A DNA stretch of 64,000 nucleotides, taken from contig CAYZWI010000006.1 in the NCBI GenBank assembly GCA_964482205.1, positions 1 to 64,000 on the forward strand. Reading direction: 5' to 3'. Positions 1 to 8,499 of the stretch are shown here, one piece after another. Position numbers and translations under genes: made by a program. The notes under the pieces are model-generated. The model saw only the letters and a program-made list of their open reading frames with translations, was not told the origin of the DNA and ran no database searches. Within the stretch, counting starts at the first letter, position 1. Every line of letters starts with the position of its first letter. The DNA is from JAZDGX01 sp964482205 (lineage in GTDB: Bacteria; Eisenbacteria; RBG-16-71-46; CAIMUX01; WJJG01).

Positions 1-55
1 CAGACCCGCCATCAGGGATCACTCTGCCTCTTGCGGGAGGAGTCCAGATACGTTG

Positions 56-253
56 TTAGGTAGCGTCGTCCTTCCTCTGGGACTCAGGTGTGGGTTGCTG
101 CTTCTTGGTGCTCCTCGCTCTCACGACTATCGCTACTATTAGCCAAAACCCTCCCGCAGCTCCCAAGCCCGGTTTCCCAGACAGCAGGCCACTCGCGATG
201 CAGATCAGGGCAACTAGCATGAAGGCAAGGCCTGATTCAAAGAACTTCCTCAT
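56..253 (-). CDS. Small two-helix membrane protein, unknown function
   Basis: A 65-residue protein with two hydrophobic stretches (about residues 8-24 and 30-45) and a polar, lysine- and glutamine-rich C-terminal tail. This is the shape of a small inner-membrane protein. I chose the ATG at 253 because a G-rich stretch just upstream could act as a ribosome binding site and the hydrophobic segment follows at once. The longer in-frame start at 412 would add an arginine-rich, non-membrane leader. A possible promoter lies at 345-372. I do not recognise the family. It is probably a real small gene, but a chance ORF cannot be ruled out. Confidence 0.45.
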   Translation of the reverse strand: MRKFFESGLAFMLVALICIASGLLSGKPGLGAAGGFWLIVAIVVRARSTKKQQPTPESQRKDDAT

Positions 254-344
254 TGTCCCCCCCGCTGATCCTGCGTTTCCCCTGGCTGCCTGACGCCAAG
301 GCTCGCGCATCGGAGAGTCCACTCGCCGATACGACTGCGCTCCT

Positions 345-372
345 ACGATACCGGGCTTTCCCGCCGTTGCAA
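345..372 (-). promoter_or_regulatory. Possible sigma-70 promoter for the small membrane protein
   Basis: On the minus strand TTGCAA (372-367) is followed after 16 bases by TATCGT (350-345), each matching four of six consensus bases. It would give a leader of roughly 85 bases before the ATG at 253. Pattern match only. Confidence 0.3.
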
Positions 373-427
373 GCCTGCGCCCTCGCGCGCATCCCGCCTC
401 GCGCGCGCGCACTCCCCAGCGGGCGCG

Positions 428-3400
428 TCAGACGAGGACCTCGTCCTCGCTCGCGCCCCGCATGGCTTCCTGCGGCACGGCTTCCGGCGCATCGCCCGCC
501 AGGCGCAGGCGCTCGTACTCGCGCAGGGAGTAGTCGATCGTCTCGACGCGCAGGCGGATCGCTCCGCTGGGACGGTTCTCGTCGATGTCGTGAAAGGTGA
601 AATAGGGCGTCCCCGCCGCCTCGAGAATCGATTCGATGGTGGCGAGAATCGGCGCGTCGTGACCGCAGCGGAAGCTGCTCAAGTCGAGCCCCACCAGGTT
701 CGGATGACGGGCGACGACTTTGGCGGCCCAGAGCTTCTGATTCGAATTCGCGCTGAACGAATTCTTCCAGACATCCGAGATGTCGAAGGGCCCCTCGATC
801 CAGCCGCGCGCGATTTCTTCGCCGAAGAGGCGCTCGAGGAAGTCCGGATCCCGGGGCAGCGACGCGATCGTGAAGATGGGATATCCGCGCCGGTTCAGAT
901 CGCGCAGGATGCCATGATTGAGGCCCGGGTCGTCGTGATACGGCCGCCCGAGGGCGACGATCCCCGCGCGGCGCTCTCTCTCGAGGAGCCGGATTTCCTT
1001 GGCGGCCGAGGCGCGCAAGCGCGCATAGGCCTCGGAGAGGACCTGGCCGCCCACCGTCATCGCCGCCCGGTTCTCCTCGCCCGTCACGCCGAGGCGCGGG
1101 CCCCAGTAGGCGAGCATCTGCCGCTCGAAGAGCAGCGGCTCTCCCATGTTGAAGACGGGATCGAGATAGGTCATGCCGCGCTGCGCGAAGAGGTCGCCTT
1201 CGCGCTGGAAGGCCGCCTTCACGACTTCGGGAGTCGCTTGCGAAGTGGGGCACACCCAAGCGTCGACCACCGGATGGATCTGCGCCGGAAGATTGATGAG
1301 AATCGGAAAGAAGATCCAGTCGGCGCGCGGCGGTTCGACGAGATCGTGCACTTGGGCGAGCGCGACCTTCGATGGAAAGCAGGTGTCGATGGCGCCCCTG
1401 CGCGCCCCGGCGCGAAAGAGGCGCTCCGTGGTGGGGCCCGAGACGACGATTTGTTCGGGCGCGAGGCCGAGGGCGCGGAAGTAGCCGATGAAATACGGCG
1501 CGACCTGATACAGATTCAGCGTGCGCGGCAGACCGATGCGCACGGCCTCCCGCTGGGCGCGGGCCGGGCGCGCGCGACGGGATCGCCTCACCGCCGGCAA
1601 GGGATCCGCGAAGGGCAACGGCCCGGCCAGCGGCGATGGGCCGGCCGCGCGCGAGGGCGCATCCGCGGCGGGCGTGCGCGAGGGCAAGACGGCATCGGCA
1701 AGATCGGCCGCGAAGACGATCCTGGCCCCTTCGGCCGCGAAGTCGGGCGCGGGCCGTGAAGCGCGCGCATGGCGCGCGGGACGATCCGGCTGCCCCGCTT
1801 CGCCGACCAAAGCAGCGCCGCCGGAAGCCGGGCCGCCCGATTCCTCGCCTTCGGCCATCCCTTCGCGCTTGCGCAGCGAAGCTTCCGCCAGCGCCCGTCC
1901 CGCTTCGCAAGGCGCAGCCACGAAGCGCCGCCGCTCTCCCCCCGGCAGGCGGGCCTCCACCAGAGTCCGCTCGCACTTGTTGGCGCAGCCGGGGCACGGC
2001 CCGGCCAGCTCGGAGCATTCACGCACGTCCATTCCGGAAATCGCGTTCCATCCGGGGAATCGCGTCGGCAGCCGATGGATCCCGCGCCGCAGGATCTCGA
2101 GCGCCACGCCGATCGCGCCCGCCTCTCCCGTGTGCGGATGCACGCGCACATCGGCGTCCCTCACCCGGCCGCGAATGAAGTCGAGCTCGGCCTTGACCGC
2201 GGCGAGATTCCGTTGCGTGCCGCCCTGCAGAATGAAGATTCGCCCGAGCCGCGCGAGGTTCGGCTCTCCGACCACATAGAGCCAGACATTCTTCGGAAGC
2301 ACGCGCGCGAGACCGGCGAGGATCTCCTCGGGCTGCCAGCCCAATTGCTGGAAGTTGACGATGTCGGCTTCGAGAAAGACCGCGCAGCCGAAATGGAACT
2401 CGGGCGCGCGCCGCGCCCGGAAGGCGTGCGCCGCGAATTCGGTCAGCGGAATGCCGAAACGCGCGGCGGTGCTCTGCAGGAAATAGCCGTTGCCCGCCGA
2501 ACATTGGCTGTTCAGGCGGAAGTCGCGCACCCGCCCGTTGCGCAAGGTGAGGACCTTGATGTCCTGGCCGCCCACATCGACGATCACCTCGGCTTGCGGA
2601 CAGAAGGCCAGCGCGCTGCGGGCGTGAGCGACCGTCTCGACGAGAACGAGATCGGCCCCGAGCAAGGCGCCCAGAAGGTCCTTCGCGTATCCCGTGACGC
2701 CGAGCGAACGGACCTTCACCGTCGCGTCCTGTCGGGTCGCCTGATCGCGCAAGTCACCGAGAACGGCTTGCGCGTCGCGGAAGGGATCGCCGCACGAGAG
2801 CCGGTAGGACGAGGCGAGCAACTCTCCCGACGGCGAGAGGAGCACCGCTTTGGTCGATGTGGAACCCGCATCCAGTCCGAGCACCGCATCGCAGCCGCCG
2901 CCCGATCGCGGAAAGCCGAGTGGGGATGCCTGGCGGGCGACGGCCCGCAGTTCCTGCTCGGCCTCTTCCGAGGCGAGCAGCGGCGGCAAGCCCGCTTCCT
3001 GCGAACGCCGCTCGAGGTGCGCTTCGAGCATCCGCAACGCCTGATCGGCCGCGAGCGGGGCCGTGCGCGACTCCCCCGTCGCACGCGAATCGCGCGCGAA
3101 GTGGCTTTCCTTGGCGTGCCCCTGGGAGCGGGCGTCCGGAACCCACGAGAAGATCGCACCGAGCGCGGCGAAGTAGCAGGCGTCGGCAGGGACCCGCACC
3201 GTCTCTTCACCGGCCCGCTCGGAGATGCCGCGTTCGGCCCAGATCGAGCCGAGGCCTCTGCGCCAGGCGTCCACCAGGCCGGGCAGGAAGGCGTTCGGCC
3301 CTCCGAGCAGCAAGACCGGCGGACGAAGCGTCGCTCCGCGGGCGAGCACGCTCAGGTTCTGTTGCACGATCGCTTCGAAGAGCGCCCGGATCAGCTCTTC

Positions 3401-3985
3401 CGCCGGGACGCCCTGCTTTTGCAGGCTGTTGACATCGGTTTCGGCGAACACCCCGCAGCGGGCCGCGACTCGATGCTGGGATGGGCGTCCCGCGGGCAGC
3501 CGCTGGAGCTCCTCGCTCGAGAAGCCCAGCTTGGCGGCGATCCGGTCGATGACCGAGCCGGTGCCTCCGGCGCACTTGTCGTTCATGCTGAAGATCTTTC
3601 GCCGGCGCCCGGTGCGCGGGTCGGTCTGCCAGAGGAGGATCTTCGCATCCTGGCCGCCGAGATCGACGACGCTCGCAGTGCCGGGATGCAGGCGCTCGGT
3701 CGCTTCGGCGACCGCATTCACTTCTTGGAAGAAAGGCGCCTGAGCGGCTTCGGCGAGCAGGCGGCCGCCGTTGCCGGTGAAGAAGAGCCTCCCGCGAGCG
3801 AGCGCGCCGGGCATCGCGAGATCGAGTTCGCGCAAGAGACCGACCAGCGCGGCCCCCTGGCGGGTGCCGTGCCGCCGGTACGCTTTCCACGCAATCCGGC
3901 CGGCGGCATCGACGGCGACGACTTTGATCGCGGTCGACCCCACATCGCAGCCGATGCGGACTCTGTCGGCGCTTTCAGCCAGCAT
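428..3985 (-). CDS. Acyl-CoA dehydratase activase-related protein, double ASKHA plus DUF2229
   Basis: A 1185-residue relative of the ATP-driven activators of 2-hydroxyacyl-CoA dehydratases (HgdC/BcrA/BadF family). Two ASKHA ATPase domains are visible. The first starts with IGCDVGSTAIK (about residue 9) and keeps the cysteine motifs CAGGTG and RCGVFAETD that hold the bridging 4Fe-4S cluster in HgdC. The second starts with GLDAGSTSTK (about 366) and keeps QCSAGNG and FGCAVFLEAD. A cysteine cluster (CPGCANKC, about 660) and a DUF2229 region (from about 812, GLPRTLNLY) follow. The start at 3985 overlaps the upstream gene by 11 bases; longer starts would be arginine-rich and inside that gene. No dehydratase alpha/beta subunits are in the window, so the client enzyme is unknown. 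Confidence 0.85.
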   Translation of the reverse strand: MLAESADRVRIGCDVGSTAIKVVAVDAAGRIAWKAYRRHGTRQGAALVGLLRELDLAMPGALARGRLFFTGNGGRLLAEAAQAPFFQEVNAVAEATERLHPGTASVVDLGGQDAKILLWQTDPRTGRRRKIFSMNDKCAGGTGSVIDRIAAKLGFSSEELQRLPAGRPSQHRVAARCGVFAETDVNSLQKQGVPAEELIRALFEAIVQQNLSVLARGATLRPPVLLLGGPNAFLPGLVDAWRRGLGSIWAERGISERAGEETVRVPADACYFAALGAIFSWVPDARSQGHAKESHFARDSRATGESRTAPLAADQALRMLEAHLERRSQEAGLPPLLASEEAEQELRAVARQASPLGFPRSGGGCDAVLGLDAGSTSTKAVLLSPSGELLASSYRLSCGDPFRDAQAVLGDLRDQATRQDATVKVRSLGVTGYAKDLLGALLGADLVLVETVAHARSALAFCPQAEVIVDVGGQDIKVLTLRNGRVRDFRLNSQCSAGNGYFLQSTAARFGIPLTEFAAHAFRARRAPEFHFGCAVFLEADIVNFQQLGWQPEEILAGLARVLPKNVWLYVVGEPNLARLGRIFILQGGTQRNLAAVKAELDFIRGRVRDADVRVHPHTGEAGAIGVALEILRRGIHRLPTRFPGWNAISGMDVRECSELAGPCPGCANKCERTLVEARLPGGERRRFVAAPCEAGRALAEASLRKREGMAEGEESGGPASGGAALVGEAGQPDRPARHARASRPAPDFAAEGARIVFAADLADAVLPSRTPAADAPSRAAGPSPLAGPLPFADPLPAVRRSRRARPARAQREAVRIGLPRTLNLYQVAPYFIGYFRALGLAPEQIVVSGPTTERLFRAGARRGAIDTCFPSKVALAQVHDLVEPPRADWIFFPILINLPAQIHPVVDAWVCPTSQATPEVVKAAFQREGDLFAQRGMTYLDPVFNMGEPLLFERQMLAYWGPRLGVTGEENRAAMTVGGQVLSEAYARLRASAAKEIRLLERERRAGIVALGRPYHDDPGLNHGILRDLNRRGYPIFTIASLPRDPDFLERLFGEEIARGWIEGPFDISDVWKNSFSANSNQKLWAAKVVARHPNLVGLDLSSFRCGHDAPILATIESILEAAGTPYFTFHDIDENRPSGAIRLRVETIDYSLREYERLRLAGDAPEAVPQEAMRGASEDEVLV

Positions 3986-4541
3986 GCGTCTCCGCGTCGC
4001 GGTCCAGCGTGAATTCCCACGCGCACGCATGCTCTCCCGACGCAGGATCCGGAGGACAGGAGAGGCAGCGCGTACGGATTCGCGCATCGATGGTTCGCGC
4101 AAAGCTCGCGTACTCGACGAGTCCCACTTCCCGGCAGGGAAAATCCGCGAGCCCTTTGCGGCGGCGCGCTTCCTGCACCCGGCAGGTGACCATGCGAAAA
4201 ATCAGCCGGCCCGGTTCGGGCCATTCGCATCGCTGCACATTCAGATGGCTGTACAGCCGGTAGCCGAGCGCGCGCTCCAGGGCGGGCAGCCCCCCGTCGG
4301 GCGCGATATCGACAAGATCCATGATACGACGCGCTTCGAGCGGAGCAAAGCGCTCCCAACACTCGCGGTCGCAGGCGATCGCTTCCTCGATTCCGTGGCG
4401 GCGCTCGACGGATTGGAACCAGAGACCGTCGTGGGCCAGCCACAGCTTGGCCGCCGCCTCCAGAAAGGCGCGCAAGGCGGCGGGATCGAGGGATTCCCAA
4501 GGGCTCTCGCGAAACCGGGCCTCCTCTGCGGTCACCTTCAT
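3975..4541 (-). CDS. DUF6125-like cysteine-containing cytosolic protein
   Basis: A soluble protein of about 188 residues with an N-terminal segment AHDGLWFQSVERRHG and a C-terminal cysteine-bearing part (CRVQEARRRKG, EYASFARTID, CLSCPPD, CAWEF). I recognise this pattern from DUF6125 proteins, which often occur in anaerobes; their function is not known to me. It overlaps the activase gene by 11 bases, so the two are probably co-translated, and the cysteines make an iron-sulphur or redox partner role conceivable. GGAGGTG directly abuts the ATG at 4541; a GTG at 4535 sits 7 bases after GGAGGT and may be the true start. Confidence 0.7.
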   Translation of the reverse strand: MKVTAEEARFRESPWESLDPAALRAFLEAAAKLWLAHDGLWFQSVERRHGIEEAIACDRECWERFAPLEARRIMDLVDIAPDGGLPALERALGYRLYSHLNVQRCEWPEPGRLIFRMVTCRVQEARRRKGLADFPCREVGLVEYASFARTIDARIRTRCLSCPPDPASGEHACAWEFTLDRDAETHAG

Positions 4542-4621
4542 CACCTCCATGAGCTTTGCGGCGCACGGAAACGAAACGCGCACTGGCAACGACCTTCAGG
4601 AATGCTCGAACGGCAGCGAGA

Positions 4622-5152
4622 TCAGGAAGAAGCCGAATCGTCCTCGGAGGAATCCTCTGCGATCGCTTTCAGCTTTTTCATGAGGAGAGCTTTGCGCATG
4701 GCCGAGAGGTGGTCGACGAAGAGCCTGCCCTCCAAATGATCGATCTCATGCTGGATCACGCGCGCGGGCATGCCGGAGAACTCGCGAGTCTCCTCGTGTC
4801 CATCCTTGTCCAGGAAGCGGACGAGAATCCGCTCGGGCCGTCGAAGATCCGCAAAGATGCCGGGAACGCTCAGGCAGCCCTCCTCGAACACCTCGCTGCC
4901 CGCGTACTCGAGGATCTCCGGATTGACGAGCACGAGAGGCTGGCCTTGATCGCCTTCCCCGCGCGGGTGGACGACGGCGACGCGAATGAGGCGGCCGACC
5001 TGGTTGGCGGCCAGCCCCACACCGCGGGCTCCGTACATCGTGGCGAACATGTCGTCGATCAGCGCGGCGATGTCCGCATCCAGTTGGACGACTTCCTCCG
5101 CGCGCCGCTTCAGCACGGAATGGCCGTAGGTGATGATCCGCCGTGCGCTCAA
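4622..5152 (-). CDS. def: Peptide deformylase
   Basis: Removes the formyl group from the N-terminal methionine of new proteins in the cytoplasm. All three metal-site motifs are present: GVGLAANQ (residues 44-51), EGCLS (91-95) and HEIDH (135-139), which supply the active-site Gln, the metal Cys and the two metal His plus Glu. I chose the TTG start at 5152 because GAGGAG lies 7 bases upstream and it yields the usual N-terminus (ARRIITYGHSVL) and length (176 residues). No ATG is available in frame nearby. The gene follows trxB by about 40 bases and is probably in the dxs-trxB-def operon. Confidence 0.95.
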   Translation of the reverse strand: MSARRIITYGHSVLKRRAEEVVQLDADIAALIDDMFATMYGARGVGLAANQVGRLIRVAVVHPRGEGDQGQPLVLVNPEILEYAGSEVFEEGCLSVPGIFADLRRPERILVRFLDKDGHEETREFSGMPARVIQHEIDHLEGRLFVDHLSAMRKALLMKKLKAIAEDSSEDDSASS

Positions 5153-5192
5153 GAATGCACTCCTCGGCTTCGTCCGCGGACGTCCATGATGC

Positions 5193-6143
5193 CTAGGCTT
5201 CCGCCTCCCAGGGTTCTCCTCCCAGGAAGCGCTCGGTGTCGATGGCCGCCATGCAACCGGAACCGGCCGCGGTGATCGCCTGGCGATAGCGCATGTCGGC
5301 CACATCGCCGGCGGCAAAGACGCCCGGGAGGTTCGTCTTCGTCGTCCGTCCGCGAGTGACCAGATAGCCGTTCGCGTCCGTCTCCAGCTGGCCCGCGAAG
5401 CAGCGCGTGTTCGGCTGGTGGCCGATCGCCACGAAGACGCCATCGCAAGGGAACAGGCGCTTCTCCCCGGTCTTCACATTCCTCAGCATCACCCCCGTCA
5501 CCGACTTGCGTTCCACATCCCGAATCTCGTCGATCACCGAGTCCCAGATGAACTCGATCTTTTCGTGCTCCATCGCATGGCGGGCCATGTAGCGCGAGGC
5601 GCGCAGCTCCGCCCGGCGGTGCACGATCGTGACCCTGCTGGCGAAGTGCGTGAGATAGAGCGCGTCTTCCATGGCCGTGTCGCCTCCGCCTACCACGACG
5701 ACATGCTTTCCTTGAAAGAAGAAGCCGTCGCAGGTCGCGCAGGCGCTCACGCCCGCGCCCCGCAACGCGGTCTCCGATTCGAGACCCAGCCAGCGCGCGG
5801 TCGCTCCGGTGGAGATGATGAGCGCCTGGCAGCGAAGCTGCTCGCCGCCTTCCAGATCGAGGCGGAGGGGGCGGCTGCGCAGATCCGTGCCGGTGACGCG
5901 CCCGTACAGGAAGCGCGTGCCGAAGCGCTCGGCTTGCTTGCGCACGCGGTCCATGAGCTCGGGGCCCGTGATGCCTTCGGGAAACCCGGGGAAGTTCTCG
6001 ACCTCGCTGGTGATCATCAACTGCCCGCCGGGAGCGGCGCCGTCCAGCACCAGAGGGTTCAGTTGCGCCCGGGCGAGGTAGATCGCGGCCGTCAGCCCGC
6101 CCGGCCCGGTCCCGAGAACGATCACCTGTTCCACATCCTGCAT
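5193..6143 (-). CDS. trxB: Thioredoxin reductase
   Basis: FAD-dependent, NADPH-linked reductase of thioredoxin, cytosolic, 316 residues as in the bacterial low-molecular-weight family. The FAD-binding loop GTGPGG is at residues 11-16, the redox motif CATC at 135-138, the NADPH-binding GGGDTA at 152-157, and the late FAD motif GVFAAGDV near residue 280. The gene lies between dxs and def in the same direction with short gaps, so it is probably co-transcribed. Nothing unusual is seen. A flavodoxin- or ferredoxin-linked variant cannot be excluded from sequence alone, but the NADPH motif looks normal. Confidence 0.95.
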   Translation of the reverse strand: MQDVEQVIVLGTGPGGLTAAIYLARAQLNPLVLDGAAPGGQLMITSEVENFPGFPEGITGPELMDRVRKQAERFGTRFLYGRVTGTDLRSRPLRLDLEGGEQLRCQALIISTGATARWLGLESETALRGAGVSACATCDGFFFQGKHVVVVGGGDTAMEDALYLTHFASRVTIVHRRAELRASRYMARHAMEHEKIEFIWDSVIDEIRDVERKSVTGVMLRNVKTGEKRLFPCDGVFVAIGHQPNTRCFAGQLETDANGYLVTRGRTTKTNLPGVFAAGDVADMRYRQAITAAGSGCMAAIDTERFLGGEPWEAEA

Positions 6144-6191
6144 GCTGCCTCCGCTGCAGCGCCTCCGCTTGCCCGCGCCGGCGTTGCCCGC

Positions 6192-8162
6192 TTACTGCGC
6201 GCTCCAGCGCGCCTCCGCCACGCGCACATCCACTCCCTTGGCGATGCGCAGCGGCGGAGCGTTCCTGCCCAGTTCCCGCAATGCGATCCGGATCCTCTCC
6301 GCGATCCCGGCCGGCGTCAATCCTACCCCCTCCAGCTGCTCTTCGCGCGAACCGTGCTCGACGAAACGGTCGGGCAGGCCGATGTGCAGAAGCTCGCGCC
6401 CCGGGCGCTCGGGAGTGGAATAGAGCACGGCGACCTGTGCGCCGAATCCGCCCTGCAGGGTCCCCTCTTCCAGGGTGACGAGCAGACCCGCCTCGCGGCC
6501 GATACGCTCGAGCATCTCGAGATCGAGCGGCTTGACGAAACGCGCGTTCACCACCCCGAAGGAGAGGCCGTCGGCCGCGAGAAGGTCGCCCGCCGCCAGG
6601 GCCGCCTGCACCATCGAGCCGACCGCGAGCAGGCACCCATCGCGTCCTTCGCGCAGCATTTCCCATCGCCCCACTTCCAAGGGAACGGGCGCGTGATCGA
6701 GTGCGCCGGCGTCCGGCACCGAGGAGCGCGGATAGCGGATGGCGAAAGGTCCGCCCGTGTGGGCGAGCGCGGTGGCGAGCAGGTCGCGCAATTCCGCGCC
6801 GCTCGCAGGCGCAGAGACGACCAGGCCGGGAATGCAGTTCAGGTAGGCGAGATCGAAGCTGCCGTGATGCGTCGCTCCGTCCTCCCCCACGAGACCCGCG
6901 CGGTCGAGGGCGAACACCACCGGCGCGCGCTGCAGGGCGACATCGTGCACGATCGAATCGAAGGCGCGCTGCAGGAAGGTCGAATAGACCGCGACCACCG
7001 GGCGCAGCCCGCCGACCGCCATACCGGCGCCGAAGGTGACCGCGTGCGCCTCCGCGATGCCGACGTCGAAGAAACGCTCGGGGTAGAGCGTCGCGAAGCG
7101 CGCGAGCCCCGTTCCGTCGGCCATGGCTGCGGTGATCGCCACCACCTCGGGGCGCTCCTTGGCGAGGTCCGCCAGGGTGACGCCCATCACCTGCGTGTAG
7201 GTGAGCTCCGCGCGCAAAGGCTCGAGCTTGCCGTTGGCCTTGGCGCTCGCGCGCGGGGCGATCCCGTGGTACTTGCGCGGATTCTCCTCCGCGTCCGCGA
7301 GGCCCCTGCCCTTTTGCGTGCGCACGTGGACGAGGATCGGCCCGCGCATCTGACGGACCTTCTCGAACAGCGGCACGAGATCGCGCACGCGATGGCCGTC
7401 GACCGGCCCGAGATAGCGGAATCCGAGACTTTCGAAGAAGGGCCCCGGGGTAATCAGGCCCTTCAGGCTCTCTTCGATCCTGCGCGCCACTTCCTGCACG
7501 GTCTTGCTGCCGCGCGGAAGCTTCTCCGTCAGGTCCCAGGCTCTCCTCTTCGCGCGCTCGAACAGAGGATGGGTGATGATGTCGGTCAAGTGCCGCGCGA
7601 GGGCGCCCACCGTCGGAGAGATCGACATGGTGTTGTCGTTCAGCACGACGATCAGGTCGCGGCCGCATCCTCCGGCGTTGTCCATGCCTTCGAAAGCCAG
7701 ACCCCCCGAGAGGGCGCCGTCTCCGACCACGGCGACGATCTTCTCGTCGCCTTTGCGCAGGTCGCGCGCGACGGCCAGGCCGAGGGCTGCGGAAATGGAA
7801 GTGCTCGCGTGTCCGGTGACGAAGGGGTCGTGCGCGCTCTCTTCGGGACGGCAGAAGCCGCCGGGCCCGCCCCGCTGGCGGAGCCGCGCGAAAGAATCGC
7901 GGCGGCCGGTCAGGATCTTGTGGGCATAGGCCTGATGGCCGACATCCCAGATGATCCGGTCGCGCGGGGAATCGAAGACGCGATGCAGGGCGACGGTGAG
8001 CTCGACGACGCCGAGGCTGGGCGCGAGATGGCCGCCCGTGCGGGTCACGGTCTCGATGATGAGCCGGCGCAACTCGCCGCACAGCTCCTCGAGCTCTCCT
8101 GCCTGGAGGCTCTTCAAGTCCTGCGGCCCTTCGATGCCCGGCAGGATGCGCTTGGCCGTCAC
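6192..8162 (-). CDS. dxs: 1-deoxy-D-xylulose-5-phosphate synthase
   Basis: Thiamine-diphosphate enzyme that condenses pyruvate and glyceraldehyde 3-phosphate to open the MEP isoprenoid pathway. The 656 residues include HLAPSLG (45-51), DVGHQAYAHK (73-82), the ThDP/Mg motif starting GDGA (147-150) with the distal Asn in DNAG, the transketolase pyrimidine-binding domain (from about residue 300) and a C-terminal transketolase domain. It is slightly longer than the usual 620-640 because of C-terminal residues. The second pathway enzyme, dxr, is also in this window at 59.4 kb. A TTGACA-type promoter lies about 140 bases upstream. Confidence 0.96.
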   Translation of the reverse strand: MTAKRILPGIEGPQDLKSLQAGELEELCGELRRLIIETVTRTGGHLAPSLGVVELTVALHRVFDSPRDRIIWDVGHQAYAHKILTGRRDSFARLRQRGGPGGFCRPEESAHDPFVTGHASTSISAALGLAVARDLRKGDEKIVAVVGDGALSGGLAFEGMDNAGGCGRDLIVVLNDNTMSISPTVGALARHLTDIITHPLFERAKRRAWDLTEKLPRGSKTVQEVARRIEESLKGLITPGPFFESLGFRYLGPVDGHRVRDLVPLFEKVRQMRGPILVHVRTQKGRGLADAEENPRKYHGIAPRASAKANGKLEPLRAELTYTQVMGVTLADLAKERPEVVAITAAMADGTGLARFATLYPERFFDVGIAEAHAVTFGAGMAVGGLRPVVAVYSTFLQRAFDSIVHDVALQRAPVVFALDRAGLVGEDGATHHGSFDLAYLNCIPGLVVSAPASGAELRDLLATALAHTGGPFAIRYPRSSVPDAGALDHAPVPLEVGRWEMLREGRDGCLLAVGSMVQAALAAGDLLAADGLSFGVVNARFVKPLDLEMLERIGREAGLLVTLEEGTLQGGFGAQVAVLYSTPERPGRELLHIGLPDRFVEHGSREEQLEGVGLTPAGIAERIRIALRELGRNAPPLRIAKGVDVRVAEARWSAQ

Positions 8163-8499
8163 TCACCCTCCTCGGTTCCCGCTCGGTCGCTTGCCCGCGC
8201 GCAAGTCGCGCGCCCGGCCGGCTCATCGCCCCCGGTCCCCGCGCTTCCGGGAACCGCAACCCGCCCTGCGCCGGCCGGTTCCGAGACGGCCGATGAAGCT
8301 ATGTCCGAAGGGCCTGCGGTGTCAAGAAAGGCTCGCGGGCGCGCGCTCGGACCGGCTCACTGACCCGCCCAGCCCCGCGCGCCGACCGCCCGGCTCCGTG
8401 CGTGCGGCATTGTGGTAGTGTTGCGCGATCGTACCTTGCAGCGAGCGCGTATCGCCCCTTCGAGAACGGGCGGCGGACGCAGGAACCGGCGGGAGGACC
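8163..8499. other. Divergent intergenic region between dxs and the PolX-like gene
   Basis: 337 bases without a supported gene. It holds the likely dxs promoter on the minus strand (8296-8325) and a weak candidate on the plus strand, TTGTGG (8410-8415) and TACCTT (8432-8437) spaced by 16 bases, for the PolX-like gene. The rest is GC-rich with no clear hairpin. Confidence 0.5.
8296..8325 (-). promoter_or_regulatory. Likely sigma-70 promoter of the dxs-trxB-def operon
   Basis: A perfect TTGACA (8325-8320) on the minus strand is followed after 18 bases by TAGCTT (8301-8296), or after 16 bases by CATAGC. The same TTGAC...TAGCTT layout with an 18-base spacer occurs before the TonB-receptor operon at 17896-17925. 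Confidence 0.5.

Noticed and set aside
1769..4012. A 747-codon plus-strand frame opposite the activase gene
   Set aside because: Shadow of the activase; no motifs, and the minus-strand protein is well conserved.
5418..8363. A 981-codon plus-strand open frame across dxs and trxB
   Set aside because: It is antisense to two clear enzymes with all catalytic motifs and has no recognisable domain.
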